Positions 1-9,861 of a stretch of 64,000 bases of DNA are shown piece by piece. The translations under genes and the position numbers were made by a program. The DNA comes from Phenylobacterium sp. CCH9-H3. GTDB taxonomy: Bacteria > Pseudomonadota > Alphaproteobacteria > Caulobacterales > Caulobacteraceae. The notes under the pieces were generated by a model. It worked only from the letters and a program-made list of their open reading frames with translations, ran no database searches and was not told where the DNA came from. Where the stretch lies: the NCBI RefSeq assembly GCF_001557235.1, contig NZ_LSJI01000022.1, forward strand, positions 1 through 64,000, read 5' to 3'. Numbering within the stretch: position 1 is the first letter of the stretch; every line of letters starts with the position of its first letter.

Positions 1-218
1 CCCCCGCCCTGGTCGCCAGGACCGATATCGGCCACCACGTCGACCAGTACCTGCAGATGACCCCCGTCGGCCGCATGGTCTGGGTCGCCGATCCGGCCTC
101 GGCGACCCCGTTCGCCTCGATGCGCGAAGCGACGCGGATGAGCGCGCGCCTGCCGGCCAGCCTGAGGGCGTTCGGCCTGCCTCGCGAACCGGAACTCGCG
201 CTGGCGCAGGCCCACTGA
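1..218 (+). CDS. 3' end of an unidentified protein (partial)
   Basis: An open frame runs in from the window edge, with codons in phase from base 3, and stops at TGA 216-218. About 71 C-terminal residues are visible. They are rich in Ala, Arg and Pro and contain a stretch reading DQYLQMTPVGRMVWVADPA. Codon third positions are strongly G/C like the neighbours, which supports real coding. No domain can be recognised from this tail, so no function is offered. It faces the convergent membrane-anchored gene that ends at 287. Confidence 0.5.
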   Translation, partial: PALVARTDIGHHVDQYLQMTPVGRMVWVADPASATPFASMREATRMSARLPASLRAFGLPREPELALAQAH

Positions 219-286
219 CCCATCGGTTCGGGGATCTGAACGCGGCGCGCTCTCAGGCTCCGCGCCCGGAGGCGATGGACGCGAGC

Positions 287-1156
287 CTAGTCTCGCCATT
301 CGGCCAATAGCTGGCCGTCCGGTGTCTCGAACGCGACCCGATCGAGGGCTACCGCGTAGATGCAGATGGGCCGATGCTCCGGCGACTCGCTCCAGCAGCG
401 CACGGCGCCGCCCGTCGGGAAGGTGGCCAGCCGACCCTCCAGGACGAGGCTGTACGACGCGGATAGCGGGAGCGGCTCGTCGTCGGGCGCTTTCCGGACG
501 AGTTCGTAGGGCCGCTCGGCGCGACGTCGCAGCCGCGAGGCGCCCACCTCCGAGATCGTCGCAAGTCCCAAGGTCTGGGGCGAGGGCGGGGTAGGCGTGG
601 CCGACGCGGGCCGGTCCCTGCGCGGCGGGCAGGTGTCCGTGCGCGTCCAGGGCCGCGGAATCCAGAAGGTCTCAAGGGCCTCGATGGCCTTGGCGTCAGG
701 CGACTGCGCCACGAGGGGGTGGTGGGCCAGGTCGACCGGTCGCGCGACCAGCTTGAGCGTGCGGCGCTCCGCGTCGACCTCATAGTACGCCTGGGAGGAG
801 CCGCCGCCGATCCGCGGCCCCTCGCAGCCAAAGGGTATCCGGACGCTGAAGCGGCGGTCGACAAGCGGGTCGCGTCCTGTCGTCGAGGCCTCTCCTGAGG
901 CGAGCGCGCCCGCGGCCCTGGCCTGCGCCTCCAGGATGAGATCGGTTCGGCTCAGTGGCGGCGGCGTGGTCTTGACGGGGGGCAGGACGGCGGCGACGGG
1001 TGGCGGTGTGTCGGGCGCCGCGGCGACCGGCCCGGCGGGCGCCGGCCTGGATGGCGCCCGCCAGGTCGTCCAAAGGACAAGCCCAACGACGCCAACGATC
1101 GCCAGCAAGACCAGAAGGCCGAGGCGGCCACGAACACCACGTCTGTTATCTGCCAT
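287..1156 (-). CDS. Hypothetical membrane-anchored protein
   Basis: Predicted 289 residues. I chose ATG at 1154-1156 because residues 11-28 then form one hydrophobic segment (LGLLVLLAIVGVVGLVLW) after a short basic leader, typical of an N-terminal anchor. A longer frame upstream would run into the divergent permease. A Pro/Ala-rich linker (about residues 30-70) leads to a soluble domain with Cys residues around CEGPRIGGGSSQ, TCPP, RCWSESPE and CIYAV, which could form disulfides if it is periplasmic. I do not recognise the family. It diverges from the SLC13 permease gene with about 100 bases between the starts. Confidence 0.6.
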   Translation of the reverse strand: MADNRRGVRGRLGLLVLLAIVGVVGLVLWTTWRAPSRPAPAGPVAAAPDTPPPVAAVLPPVKTTPPPLSRTDLILEAQARAAGALASGEASTTGRDPLVDRRFSVRIPFGCEGPRIGGGSSQAYYEVDAERRTLKLVARPVDLAHHPLVAQSPDAKAIEALETFWIPRPWTRTDTCPPRRDRPASATPTPPSPQTLGLATISEVGASRLRRRAERPYELVRKAPDDEPLPLSASYSLVLEGRLATFPTGGAVRCWSESPEHRPICIYAVALDRVAFETPDGQLLAEWRD

Positions 1157-1259
1157 GCGCCCATAGTAGCAGACGTAACGCCGGAGCCGCACGGTGGCGG
1201 CGCAGCCAGCCGGGAGTTTTCGCCATGACCGTACTCGAGCCGAAGGTCGCCACTGTGCG

Positions 1260-2573
1260 ATGACGCTCCCCCAGGCCATCTCGCTAGCGGTTCTGCTCCT
1301 GGTGGTCGCCGCCCTGATCCAGGGGAAGGTGCGGGCCGACGTGGTCGCGCTGTCGGGCGCGGCGGTTCTGCTGGCCACGGGCACGCTGCGGCCGGCGGAA
1401 GTCCAGAGCGCCTTCGCGAGTCCGGCGATCATCGCCCTCGCATCCCTGTTCGTGATCGCCTACGCGATGGAGATCTCGGGCCTTCTCGACCTGATGATCC
1501 GGATCGGCGGCCGTCTGTGCGCCCGTATCGGCGCGGCGGGTATCTGGATCATGATCGTCTTCTGCGGAGCCGCCTCGGCGTTTCTGAACAACACGCCGAT
1601 CGTGGTGCTCGCCGCTCCAGTCGTGCGCGACGTCTCCCGGGCCATCGGCGCCTCGCCACGCCGATTCCTCATGCCGCTCTCATACGTGACGGTGCTCGGG
1701 GGATGCTGCACCCTCATCGGGACCTCTACGAACCTGCTCGTCAACGACATGGCTCGCAGCGGGGGACAGCCCGCGTTCGGGCTCTTCGAGATCACCGGGC
1801 CGGCTTTGGTCGTGGCCGCCGCGGGCGGCCTGTACCTGCTGGTGTTCGGCGCCCGTCTCATGGGCCGGGATCCGGGGGGCGACGACGTGACCATTGAGGC
1901 GGCCCTGAAGACGAGCGAGACGCGCCACGCCGACGTCTCCGTCGGCGACCCGCGCCTGTTCGCCGGCCACCGGCCGTTTCAGCCCCGCAAGGCGATCGTC
2001 GCGCTCGCGGTCTTCGTCGGCGTCGTCGCGGTCGCGGCGGCGAACCTCGCTCCCATCGCGGCGGCGGCCTTCACAGGCGCCGTCGTCCTCATCCTGCTGA
2101 GGATCATCACCGCCGAAGAAGCCTATAGCGGCATGCGTCCGGAGATCCTGCTGCTGATCGCCGGGATGGTCGTGATCGGCATCGCGCTCGACGTCACCGG
2201 CCTCGCCGCCGCGTCCACCGACGCCCTCATCGGGGTCACCCGCGACCTCAGCCCCTTCTGGGCCCTGGTCCTGCTCTATGGCGGGACGCTCTTCCTGACC
2301 GAGGCGCTTTCCAACGCCACGGTAGCGGTGCTGATCACCCCCGTGGCGGTGGCCCTCGCGGAGAGCCTGGGCGTCAGCCCGAGACCGTTCCTGGTGACCG
2401 TGATGATCGCCGCCAGCGCCGCCTTCGCCACGCCGTTCGGCTACCAGACCAACGTCCTAGTCTACGAGATGGGCCGCTACAGCTACATGGACTTCGTCCG
2501 CGTCGGCCTGCCGCTCAACCTGATCACCTGGGCGGCCGCCGTCCTGGCCATCCCCGCCTTCTTTCCGTTCTAG
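1260..2573 (+). CDS. SLC13/DASS-family anion permease without RCK domains
   Basis: 437-residue inner-membrane transporter of the CitMHS/SLC13 superfamily (sodium-coupled sulfate, dicarboxylate or related anions). Seen directly: about ten hydrophobic segments; an N-half signature (FLNNTPIVVLAAPVV, then LIGTSTNLLVND); and the repeated C-half signature (LSNATVAVLITPVAVALAES, then FATPFGYQTNVLVY). These are the two inverted-repeat anion-binding hairpins of the family. Many bacterial homologues of about 590 residues carry two cytoplasmic TrkA_C (RCK_C) domains between the halves. Here only about 40 hydrophilic residues (around 205-245) lie there. The ATG at 1260 begins at the first membrane helix. 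Substrate cannot be assigned. Confidence 0.85.
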   Translation: MTLPQAISLAVLLLVVAALIQGKVRADVVALSGAAVLLATGTLRPAEVQSAFASPAIIALASLFVIAYAMEISGLLDLMIRIGGRLCARIGAAGIWIMIVFCGAASAFLNNTPIVVLAAPVVRDVSRAIGASPRRFLMPLSYVTVLGGCCTLIGTSTNLLVNDMARSGGQPAFGLFEITGPALVVAAAGGLYLLVFGARLMGRDPGGDDVTIEAALKTSETRHADVSVGDPRLFAGHRPFQPRKAIVALAVFVGVVAVAAANLAPIAAAAFTGAVVLILLRIITAEEAYSGMRPEILLLIAGMVVIGIALDVTGLAAASTDALIGVTRDLSPFWALVLLYGGTLFLTEALSNATVAVLITPVAVALAESLGVSPRPFLVTVMIAASAAFATPFGYQTNVLVYEMGRYSYMDFVRVGLPLNLITWAAAVLAIPAFFPF

Positions 2574-2646
2574 CGGCGGGCGACCGGTCCGCGAGCCGAA
2601 ACAGGGCGCGGCGCCGTCGCAGAGCTGAACGAGCTAGGGAAAAAGA

Positions 2647-2721
2647 TGGTGGATGCGACAGGGATTGAACCTGTGACCCCCTCGGTGTGAACGAGGTGCT
2701 CTCCCGCTGAGCTACGCATCC
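2647..2721 (-). tRNA. tRNA-Val (anticodon CAC), CCA encoded
   Basis: On the minus strand a full cloverleaf can be folded. The acceptor arm is GGATGCG (2721-2715) with CGCATCC (2657-2651). The D-arm contains AGCTCAGCGGGAGAGC. The anticodon stem is CCTCG/CGAGG with loop TTCACAC, giving anticodon CAC for GUG. The T-arm contains GGTTCAATCCC. The discriminator is A at 2650, followed by an encoded CCA at 2649-2647. The gene lies between the SLC13 permease and gph. Confidence 0.95.
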
Positions 2722-2739
2722 GCCGCAGGAAGGCGGGGG

Positions 2740-3450
2740 CTATAACCGACCGGCTTGCGCGCCGCAAGCGCCCAACAGCCGCACGCAGGCGTCGGGCAGT
2801 TCGTCGAAGCTGTGGATGAGGATGTCGGGGTCGAGGTCGGCCGCCGGGACCTCGGTGTAGCCGAAGCTGACCAGGATCAGGCCGGCCTTGGCGGCGCGGG
2901 CGGCGCCGGCGTCTGTGAAGGCGTCGCCCACCATGATGGCCCGGGCCATGTCGCCGCCCACCGCTTCGACCGCCGCCTGCAGGTGGCGCGGGTCGGGCTT
3001 GATCGCCGGGACGACGTCGGCCCCGATCACGGCTTCAAAGCGGCTGGCCAGGCCCAGCGTCTCCAGGAGCGCCACCGAAAGGTCCGTGCGCTTGTTGGTG
3101 CAGACGCACAGCTTGGCGCCTGCGGCCTTCAGGGTGTCGAGCGCCGCCTCGCAGCCCGGAAAGGGCCGGCTCTCGTCGGCGATGTGGTCCAGGTAGTGGG
3201 CGATGAAGCGGTCGAACAGGGGCTGCACGCGAGTGGGATGCAGGTGCTGGCCGGCCGCCTCGAACCCCCGCTCGATCAGCCAGCGCGCCCCGCGGCCGAT
3301 GAATGGGCGCGCCTCGTCCAGGGGCAGGGCGGGCAGGCCCTCGTCCCCCAGCAGGACGTTCAGCGTGCCGATCAGGTCGGGCGCCGTATCGACCAGGGTG
3401 CCGTCGAGGTCGAACGCGACCACCGCGCCCCGCAGGAGATCAGCGGCCAT
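2740..3450 (-). CDS. gph: Phosphoglycolate phosphatase (HAD superfamily)
   Basis: 236 residues. It hydrolyses 2-phosphoglycolate, which arises from DNA 3'-phosphoglycolate repair and from oxygenase side reactions. HAD motif I is at residues 12-21 (AFDLDGTLVD, nucleophile Asp14 and acid/base Asp16). Motif II is the Thr in CTNKRTDLS, motif III the Lys in AIKPDPRHL, and motif IV MVGDAFTDAGAARAAK. The helical cap between motifs I and II is of the Gph type. The length matches the family (about 220-240). Transcription runs towards the tRNA. Some specificity uncertainty remains, since related HAD phosphatases share all four motifs. Confidence 0.85.
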   Translation of the reverse strand: MAADLLRGAVVAFDLDGTLVDTAPDLIGTLNVLLGDEGLPALPLDEARPFIGRGARWLIERGFEAAGQHLHPTRVQPLFDRFIAHYLDHIADESRPFPGCEAALDTLKAAGAKLCVCTNKRTDLSVALLETLGLASRFEAVIGADVVPAIKPDPRHLQAAVEAVGGDMARAIMVGDAFTDAGAARAAKAGLILVSFGYTEVPAADLDPDILIHSFDELPDACVRLLGACGAQAGRL

Positions 3451-3602
3451 GGGTGGCCGGGAAGGCGACGAGACGCGAACCGCTTTGCATGGAGACTCCC
3501 TGGCAGGACGGCGCGGAAGGCTAGCCCGCTGTCGCGCGCCGCCACAAGGCTTGCTAAGCGGTGGGGCGAACGAAGACTCGCTGACTGCCTTGGGAGCGCC
3601 GA

Positions 3603-4952
3603 ATGACCGCCAGAGCCGCCGTGATCATGGCCGCCGGCCACGGCACGCGGATGAAGTCACGGACGCCCAAGGTGCTGCACAAGGTCGGCGGTCGCGCCCT
3701 GCTGGACCGGATCATCGACACGGTGCAGGCGGCGGGTTGCGAGCGCATCCACGTGGTGGTGGGCACGATCCCCGAGGTCCGCGACCTGGTTGTGAGGCGC
3801 CTGGGGGAGGCGGCCGTGGTGGTCCAGGACCCGCCCAAGGGCACGGGTCATGCGGTGTTGTGCGCGGAGACGGCGCTGGCAGGCTTCGACGGCGACGTGC
3901 TGGTGGTCAATGCCGACCCGCCGCTCTTGCAGGCCCAGGATCTGGAGCCCCTCTTCACCCTGCGCCAGAACGGCGCGGCGCTGGCCTTGCTGGCGTTCGA
4001 GCCGGTCGATCCGCTGCTGTATGGGCGGGTGATCCGCGGGGCGGACGGCCACGTCATGCGCATCGTCGAGCCCAGCGAGGCCAGCGATTCCGAGAAGCAG
4101 GTGCGGCTGTGCAACGCCGGCATGTACCTGGCCGGCCGCGAGGACCTGTTCCGCTGGCTCTCTCGGCTCACCGACGACAATCCGAAGCGGGAGTACTTCC
4201 TGACCGGCATCGTCGCCGAGGCCGTCGCCGAGGAGAAGCTGGTCCGCGCCCACGCCGCGCCGGAGACCGCCGTGATGGGCGCCGACACGCCGATGCAGCT
4301 GTCGCAGGCCGAGGCCGAGTTCCAGCGGCGGCGGCGCGCGCACTTCCTAGCCGAGGGCGTGGCCATGACCGCGCCGGAGACGGTGTTCTTCGCCTGGGAC
4401 ACGCAGATCGCGGCCGGCGCCACGATCGAGCCCTACGTCGTCTTCGCGCCGGGCGTGACGGTCGAGACCGCGGCGGTCATCCGGGCCTTCAGCCACCTGG
4501 AGGGCTGCGTGGTGCGCGAAGGCGCCCTGATCGGCCCCTATGCCCGCCTGCGGCCGGGCGCCGACATCGGCGAGGACGCCCACATCGGCAACTTCGTCGA
4601 GGTGAAGAAGGTGACGGTGGGCAAGGGGGCCAAGGCCAACCACCTGAGCTACCTGGGCGACGGCACGGTCGGCGCGGGCGCGAACATCGGCGCCGGGACG
4701 ATCTTCTGCAACTACGACGGCTTCTTCAAATACGACACCCACGTGGGCGAGGGCGCTTTCATCGGCTCGAACTCGGCGTTGGTGGCGCCGGTCAGGGTCG
4801 GGGCGGGCGCCTATACGGGCTCGGGCTCGGTGATCACTGAGGACGTGGAGCCCGACGCCCTGGCCATCGGGCGGGGCAAGCAGGCGCAGAAGGACGGCTG
4901 GGCGGCGAAGTTCCGCAAGAAGATGTCCGAGAAGAAGGCGGCCCGGAAATGA
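3603..4952 (+). CDS. glmU: Bifunctional GlmU: GlcN-1-P acetyltransferase / GlcNAc-1-P uridyltransferase
   Basis: 449 residues, close to the usual 450-460. It makes UDP-GlcNAc for peptidoglycan and LPS. The N-terminal pyrophosphorylase domain (about 1-230) starts with the nucleotide loop [18 protein letters not shown] and has the PKGTGHAV segment. The metal-binding Asp lies in VNADPPLL, where most homologues read GDxPL. The C-terminal left-handed beta-helix (about 250-430) shows hexapeptide repeats and the acetyltransferase stretch [21 protein letters not shown], followed by [11 protein letters not shown]. The Lys-rich tail is usual. It overlaps rpiA by four bases (ATGA), so the two are probably translationally coupled. 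Confidence 0.95.
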   Translation: MTARAAVIMAAGHGTRMKSRTPKVLHKVGGRALLDRIIDTVQAAGCERIHVVVGTIPEVRDLVVRRLGEAAVVVQDPPKGTGHAVLCAETALAGFDGDVLVVNADPPLLQAQDLEPLFTLRQNGAALALLAFEPVDPLLYGRVIRGADGHVMRIVEPSEASDSEKQVRLCNAGMYLAGREDLFRWLSRLTDDNPKREYFLTGIVAEAVAEEKLVRAHAAPETAVMGADTPMQLSQAEAEFQRRRRAHFLAEGVAMTAPETVFFAWDTQIAAGATIEPYVVFAPGVTVETAAVIRAFSHLEGCVVREGALIGPYARLRPGADIGEDAHIGNFVEVKKVTVGKGAKANHLSYLGDGTVGAGANIGAGTIFCNYDGFFKYDTHVGEGAFIGSNSALVAPVRVGAGAYTGSGSVITEDVEPDALAIGRGKQAQKDGWAAKFRKKMSEKKAARK

Positions 4953-5635
4953 ACGACGCCGACGCCCAGAAGCGGGCGGCCGGGGAAGCCGCCGCGGCCC
5001 TCGTGGAAAACGGCATGGTCGTCGGCCTCGGCACGGGCTCGACGGCGGCGTGGTTCGTCCGCGCCCTGGCCGCCCGGGGCCTCGACATCGTCGGCGTGCC
5101 CACCTCGAAGGCTACGGCGGACCTGGCGGCCAGCCTCGGCGTCCGGCTGGGCGAGCTGGGCGAGACGCGGGCCATCGATCTTACGGTGGACGGCGCCGAC
5201 GAGATCGGCCCGGGTCTGTCGCTGATCAAGGGCGGCGGCGCCGCCCTGTTGCGCGAGAAGCTGGTCTGGGAAGCCTCGAAGTCGTGCATCGTCATCGCCG
5301 ACGCGGCCAAGACCGTGAAGACCCTGGGAAAATTCCCGCTTCCGATCGAGGTCGTGGCGTTCGGCCACAAGACGACGGCGCTGCGGATCTGCGACGCCCT
5401 CTCGGAATGCGAGATCGGTATCGCGCCGATGCTTCGCCGAAAGGACGGCGAGCCTGTAAGAACCGACGGCGGAAACCTTATCTATGACGCTCACTGCGGT
5501 CGGATCGAGGAACCGGCGGCCCTGGCGGCGGCGCTGAAGAGCGTCACCGGCGTCGTGGACCACGGGCTGTTTCTCGACCTCGCCGACCGCGCATTTGTCG
5601 GCACGCCGGACGGCGTCGTCGAGCTGGAACCTTAG
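4949..5635 (+). CDS. rpiA: Ribose-5-phosphate isomerase A
   Basis: 228 residues. It interconverts ribose-5-phosphate and ribulose-5-phosphate in the non-oxidative pentose phosphate pathway. RpiA signatures are intact: the phosphate loop [11 protein letters not shown] near residue 27, VDGADEIGP with its catalytic acid near residue 83, and [13 protein letters not shown] with the catalytic Lys/Glu near residue 100. The ATG overlaps the glmU stop. gor follows nine bases after the stop, so glmU-rpiA-gor looks like one transcript supplying sugar phosphates and NADPH-linked redox functions. Confidence 0.95.
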   Translation: MNDADAQKRAAGEAAAALVENGMVVGLGTGSTAAWFVRALAARGLDIVGVPTSKATADLAASLGVRLGELGETRAIDLTVDGADEIGPGLSLIKGGGAALLREKLVWEASKSCIVIADAAKTVKTLGKFPLPIEVVAFGHKTTALRICDALSECEIGIAPMLRRKDGEPVRTDGGNLIYDAHCGRIEEPAALAAALKSVTGVVDHGLFLDLADRAFVGTPDGVVELEP

Positions 5636-5644
5636 GAGCTGCCG

Positions 5645-7030
5645 GTGGCGGACTACGACTACGACCTCTTCGTCATCGGCGCGGGCTCGGGGGGCGTGCG
5701 CGCGGCCCGCGTGGCGGCCATGTCGGGCGCCAAGGTGCTGGTGGCGGAGGAGCACCGCGTCGGCGGCACCTGCGTCATCCGTGGCTGCGTGCCGAAGAAG
5801 TTCATGGTCTACGCCTCGGAATTCTCGAAGCAATTCGAGACGGCGCGCGGCTATGGCTGGACCATCGGCGAGACCAGCTTCGACTGGCCCAAGTTCCTCA
5901 TGGCCAAGGACGACGAGATCGCCCGCCTGTCCGGGATCTATGTCCGCAACCTGCAGAACGCCGGCGCCGAACTGGTGCACGGCAAGGCCTGGCTGGTGGA
6001 TCGCCACACCGTCGAGGTCGAGGGGCGCGGCCGCGTCACCGCCAGGAAGATCCTGATCGCCACGGGCGGGCGGCCGTGGATGCCGCGCGACCTGCCGGGG
6101 ATCGAGCATGCGATCACCTCGAACGAGGCCTTCCACCTCGAAGAGCTGCCAAAGCGGATCGTGATCGTGGGCGGCGGCTACATCGCCGTCGAGTTCGCCG
6201 GGATCTTCAACGGGCTGGGGGTCGAAACCACCCTGGTGCATCGGGGCCCCAACCTGCTGCGCGGCTTCGACGACGACGTCCGCGCCTTCGTGGCCGGCCA
6301 GATGGAAGAGCGCGGGATCAAGATCCGGCTGGGCGCCCAGATCGCGAACATCGAGAAGACCGACGGGGGCCTCGTCGGCGCCTGCGTCGATGGCCACAAG
6401 CTGAACGCCGACGTGATCATGTTCGCCGTGGGGCGTGAGCCCTACACCGAAGGCCTGGGCCTGGAGGCCGCCGGGGTGGCGCTGGACGACACCGGCGCGG
6501 TGAAGGTGGACGACTACTCGAAGACGAACCTCGATAACATCTGGGCGGTGGGCGACGTCACCAACCGGATCAACCTGACCCCGGTGGCGATCCGCGAGGG
6601 CCAGGCCTTCGCCCTGACGGAGTTCCACGGCCAGCCGACCCGCTTCGACCACGAGATGGTCGCCTCGGCGGTGTTCTCGCAGCCGCCCGTAGGGTCGGTG
6701 GGCCTGTCCGAGGCCGACGCGCGCCACCAGTACGGCCCCAAGATCGACATCTACCTGGCCAACCTGCGGCCGATGAAGGAGACGTTCTACGGCGGCCACA
6801 CCCGCGCGCTGCTGAAGCTGGTGGTGGAGCAGGGGAGCGAGAAAATCCTGGGCTGCCACGTGGTGTCGCCCGACGCGCCCGAGATCATCCAGATGGCGGC
6901 GGTGGCCCTCAAGATGGGCGTGACTAAGCCTCAGTGGGACTCGACCTGCGCCGTGCACCCAACGCTGGCGGAGGAACTGGTCACCATGCGCGAGAAGCAT
7001 CTGCCGCCGTCGCTCGGCCAGGTGGCGTGA
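5645..7030 (+). CDS. gor: Glutathione-disulfide reductase
   Basis: 461-residue flavoprotein reducing GSSG with NADPH. The N-terminal FAD fold has VIGAGSGGVRAAR (residues 10-22). The redox disulfide is in GGTCVIRGCVPKK. The NADPH fold begins IVGGGYIAVEFAGIF and is followed by a basic stretch (VHRGPNLLRGFD). The C-terminal dimer domain carries the active-site HPTLAEE. The GTG start follows a GGAGCTG ribosome-binding sequence. It belongs with the glutathione-linked enzymes elsewhere in the window (glutathione peroxidase at 15101, GST at 45762), though these are not in one operon. Confidence 0.93.
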   Translation: MADYDYDLFVIGAGSGGVRAARVAAMSGAKVLVAEEHRVGGTCVIRGCVPKKFMVYASEFSKQFETARGYGWTIGETSFDWPKFLMAKDDEIARLSGIYVRNLQNAGAELVHGKAWLVDRHTVEVEGRGRVTARKILIATGGRPWMPRDLPGIEHAITSNEAFHLEELPKRIVIVGGGYIAVEFAGIFNGLGVETTLVHRGPNLLRGFDDDVRAFVAGQMEERGIKIRLGAQIANIEKTDGGLVGACVDGHKLNADVIMFAVGREPYTEGLGLEAAGVALDDTGAVKVDDYSKTNLDNIWAVGDVTNRINLTPVAIREGQAFALTEFHGQPTRFDHEMVASAVFSQPPVGSVGLSEADARHQYGPKIDIYLANLRPMKETFYGGHTRALLKLVVEQGSEKILGCHVVSPDAPEIIQMAAVALKMGVTKPQWDSTCAVHPTLAEELVTMREKHLPPSLGQVA

Positions 7031-7064
7031 TCCCGCCGGGCGAAGGCTCTGCGGGGCGCCGCCG

Positions 7065-8261
7065 GTGAGCCTGGCGTCGGACCGCGATCCGCAGCGCGCC
7101 GGGGCCTGGAGCGCGGCGACGTGTTGCGGGTGGGTGCTCGTCGGCGCGGCGGCGCTGACGCCGCTGTTCGCGTGGCTGGGACCGCTGGGGTTTGCGCCGC
7201 TGCTGGGCCTGGCCGGGCTGCTGTGCTTGGGCCCGCTGCGGATCGGCCCGCGCGAGGCGCCGCTCGCGGTCGTGTTGCTGGCCGGCGTGGCCTGGGCGGC
7301 GTTCTCTACGTTCTGGAGCGCGCATCGGCCGTCCGAACTCGAAGACAGCGTCGCCCTCAAGCTTCTGCTGCAACTGCCCCTCTACTGGGCCGTCTGGGTT
7401 GCCGCCCGCCGCGCCGATCCAGCCCTCCGACGCCTGGCGCTCCGCATCTTCGCCTGGGGCCTGGCCGCCTATGGCGCCCTGCTGCTGGTGGAGGCCTTCA
7501 CCGGCGCGGCGATCTACAGGGGTCTGCGCGATCTCATAGACGATCCGATCCGGCCCGATCTGGGCCGCAAGAACGTCGCCCAGGGCAGCTTCGTCCTGGC
7601 CCTGTTGTGGCCGGTCGCCGCGGTCGGCGGATATCGGGCCGGGGCGCCGGCGTGGCTGGCCGCGCCCATGGCCCTCGGGACGCTCTTGCTGGCCCACAAT
7701 TTCGGATCGGACGCGCCGGTGCTGGCCGTCGGCCTAGCCGTGCTGGTCGGGGCGCTGGTCTGGATCTGGCCGCGGAGGGCGCCCAAGGGGCTGGCGCTGG
7801 GCGCCGCAGGCCTCGTGATCGCCATGCCGGTCCTGATCCTGGCCATGCTCCTGCTAGGCCTGGGCCGCGGCCTGCCGGAGTCGTGGGAACAGCGGGTCGG
7901 CTATTGGGGCTACGCGATCGCCCGGATCGCCGACCACCCGTTCCGCGGCTGGGGCCTCGACGCCAGCCGGGCGTTCAGTCCCCACATCCAGCTGCATCCG
8001 CACAACGGGCCGCTGCAGGTCTGGCTGGAGCTCGGCATGGTCGGCGCGGCCGTTGCGGCCCTGGCCTGGGCTTTCGTCTTCCGTCGACTCGCCCGGGACG
8101 CGCGGAGCCTGACCGCGGCGGCGACGGCGGGCTCGGCATCGGTCTATCTGCTGTTCGGCGTCGTCAGCTTCGGGGTCTGGCAGGAGTGGTGGCTGGCCCT
8201 GGCGGCGCTCGCCGCCGTGATCGCCACCCTCGCCGACGCCGAGGAGACTGCGGCAAGCTAG
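7065..8261 (+). CDS. O-antigen ligase/polymerase-like membrane protein (Wzy_C family)
   Basis: 398 residues with about ten to twelve hydrophobic segments. The family's large periplasmic loop carries the HPFRGWGLDASRAF and HPHNGPLQVWLELG motifs, with the conserved Arg and His expected of WaaL/Wzy-type enzymes that join or polymerise undecaprenyl-linked glycans. The start is GTG 34 bases after gor, so it may be cotranscribed. No glycosyltransferase genes adjoin it. The acceptor (lipid A core, capsule, holdfast or other glycan) therefore cannot be told, and ligase and polymerase members cannot be separated by eye. Confidence 0.75.
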   Translation: MSLASDRDPQRAGAWSAATCCGWVLVGAAALTPLFAWLGPLGFAPLLGLAGLLCLGPLRIGPREAPLAVVLLAGVAWAAFSTFWSAHRPSELEDSVALKLLLQLPLYWAVWVAARRADPALRRLALRIFAWGLAAYGALLLVEAFTGAAIYRGLRDLIDDPIRPDLGRKNVAQGSFVLALLWPVAAVGGYRAGAPAWLAAPMALGTLLLAHNFGSDAPVLAVGLAVLVGALVWIWPRRAPKGLALGAAGLVIAMPVLILAMLLLGLGRGLPESWEQRVGYWGYAIARIADHPFRGWGLDASRAFSPHIQLHPHNGPLQVWLELGMVGAAVAALAWAFVFRRLARDARSLTAAATAGSASVYLLFGVVSFGVWQEWWLALAALAAVIATLADAEETAAS

Positions 8262-8334
8262 GCATCGACGCCCGGGGCCGTTCCGAGTAAAACGCCCGGC
8301 CCGCCGAACAACCGGCGGTTCCTGAGTGAAGACG

Positions 8335-9714
8335 ATGACCGAACACTGGACGCCCGCATCCTGGAGAGGAAAACCCGCCAAGCATATCCCGTCCGACTAT
8401 CCGGACATGGCCGAGCTTTCGCGTGTTGAGACCACCCTTCGCAAGATGCCGCCGCTGGTGTTTGCGGGCGAGGCCCGCCGTCTGAAGAGCCTTCTGGGCG
8501 ACGTGGCGGCCGGCAAGGCCTTCCTGCTGCAGGGCGGCGACTGCGCCGAGAGCTTCAAGGAATTCGCCGCCGACAACATCCGCGACACCTTCCGCCTGAT
8601 CCTGCAGATGGCGGTGGTGCTGACGTTCGCCGGGGGCAAGCCGGTGGTGAAGGTGGGCCGCATGGCCGGCCAGTTCGGCAAGCCGCGCTCCTCGCCGGTG
8701 GAAAAGATCGGCGACGTGGAGTTGCCGTCCTACCGCGGCGACAACATCAACGGTATGGAGTTCACGCCAGAGGCGCGGATCCCGGACCCGCAGCGCCTGA
8801 TGCAGGCCTACAGCCAGTCGGCGGCGACGCTGAACCTGCTGCGCGCGTTCGCGGGCGGCGGCTATGCCGATCTCTACAACATCCACCGTTGGACGCTGGG
8901 CTTCGTGAACGACAGCCCGCAGGGCGCGCGATACCGCGAGCTCTCGGAGAAGATCAGCGAGTCCCTGACGTTCATGGCCGCTATTGGCGTGACCCCGGAA
9001 ACGCATCCCGAGATGCACCGGGTGGAGTTCTTCACCAGTCACGAGGGCCTGCTGCTGGGCTTCGAGGAGGCGATGACCCGCGTCGATAGCACCTCGGGCG
9101 AATGGTACGACACTTCGGCCCACCTGCTGTGGATCGGCGAACGCACCCGCCAGCTGGACGGCGCCCACGTGGAGTACTTCCGCGGCATCAAGAACCCCAT
9201 CGGGGTAAAGGTCGGCCCGACGCTGGAGCCGGACGAGCTCCTGCGCCTGATCGACGTTCTGAACCCGAAGGACGAGGCCGGCCGCCTGACGCTGTACGGC
9301 CGCTTCGGCTACGACAAGATCGAGCAGCGCCTGCCGGCTCTGTTGCGGGCCACTCAGGGCCGCAAGGTGGTCTGGGCCATCGACCCGATGCACGGCAACA
9401 CGCTGACGGCCAACAACGGCTACAAGACCCGGCCGTTCGACCGGATCCTGTCCGAGGTGAAGTCCTTCGTCGACGTCTGCAAGGCCGAGGGGACGCATCC
9501 CGGCGGGGTGCACCTGGAGATGACCGGCCAGAACGTCACCGAGTGCCTGGGCGGCGCCCGGGCCTTGGCCGAGGGCGACCTGGCCGACCGCTACCACACC
9601 CACTGCGACCCGCGGCTGAACGGCGAGCAGGCCCTGGAACTCGCGTTCCTGGTGGCCGAGCGCCTGAAGGACGATCGCGTGGACCTGTCGCAGCGCGTGG
9701 CGGTCAACATCTGA
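8335..9714 (+). CDS. Class II 3-deoxy-7-phosphoheptulonate (DAHP) synthase
   Basis: 459 residues. It condenses phosphoenolpyruvate and erythrose-4-phosphate in the first committed step of aromatic biosynthesis. This is the plant-like (type II) family, shown by [11 protein letters not shown] near residue 65, [70 protein letters not shown] and [16 protein letters not shown]. The conserved Cys, His, Glu and Asp ligate the metal. I prefer ATG 8335 (MTEHW) because class II enzymes usually begin this way. A GTG nine bases earlier (8326) is the alternative. It stands alone without other aro genes. Confidence 0.93.
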   Translation: MTEHWTPASWRGKPAKHIPSDYPDMAELSRVETTLRKMPPLVFAGEARRLKSLLGDVAAGKAFLLQGGDCAESFKEFAADNIRDTFRLILQMAVVLTFAGGKPVVKVGRMAGQFGKPRSSPVEKIGDVELPSYRGDNINGMEFTPEARIPDPQRLMQAYSQSAATLNLLRAFAGGGYADLYNIHRWTLGFVNDSPQGARYRELSEKISESLTFMAAIGVTPETHPEMHRVEFFTSHEGLLLGFEEAMTRVDSTSGEWYDTSAHLLWIGERTRQLDGAHVEYFRGIKNPIGVKVGPTLEPDELLRLIDVLNPKDEAGRLTLYGRFGYDKIEQRLPALLRATQGRKVVWAIDPMHGNTLTANNGYKTRPFDRILSEVKSFVDVCKAEGTHPGGVHLEMTGQNVTECLGGARALAEGDLADRYHTHCDPRLNGEQALELAFLVAERLKDDRVDLSQRVAVNI

Positions 9715-9861
9715 CGGCGACGGGCGCGGCCGTCTGGTCGCGCCCGCTGTGCCTTCGGAGCCACGGCCAAGCACGGACGGCTGATGGCGGCCAAGCTGGG
9801 CTTGCCCTGTTTTGGCGCCTGCGCCAGTCTCCCGGCCTCTTTGACAACCGGAACCTCTGCC

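Noticed and set aside
2570..2767. Minus-strand open frame covering the tRNA-Val gene
   Set aside because: It includes the whole tRNA, which folds perfectly and explains the conservation.
4811..7360. Antisense open frame of about 850 codons opposite rpiA and gor
   Set aside because: Shadow of certain genes, no recognisable domain and low-complexity composition.
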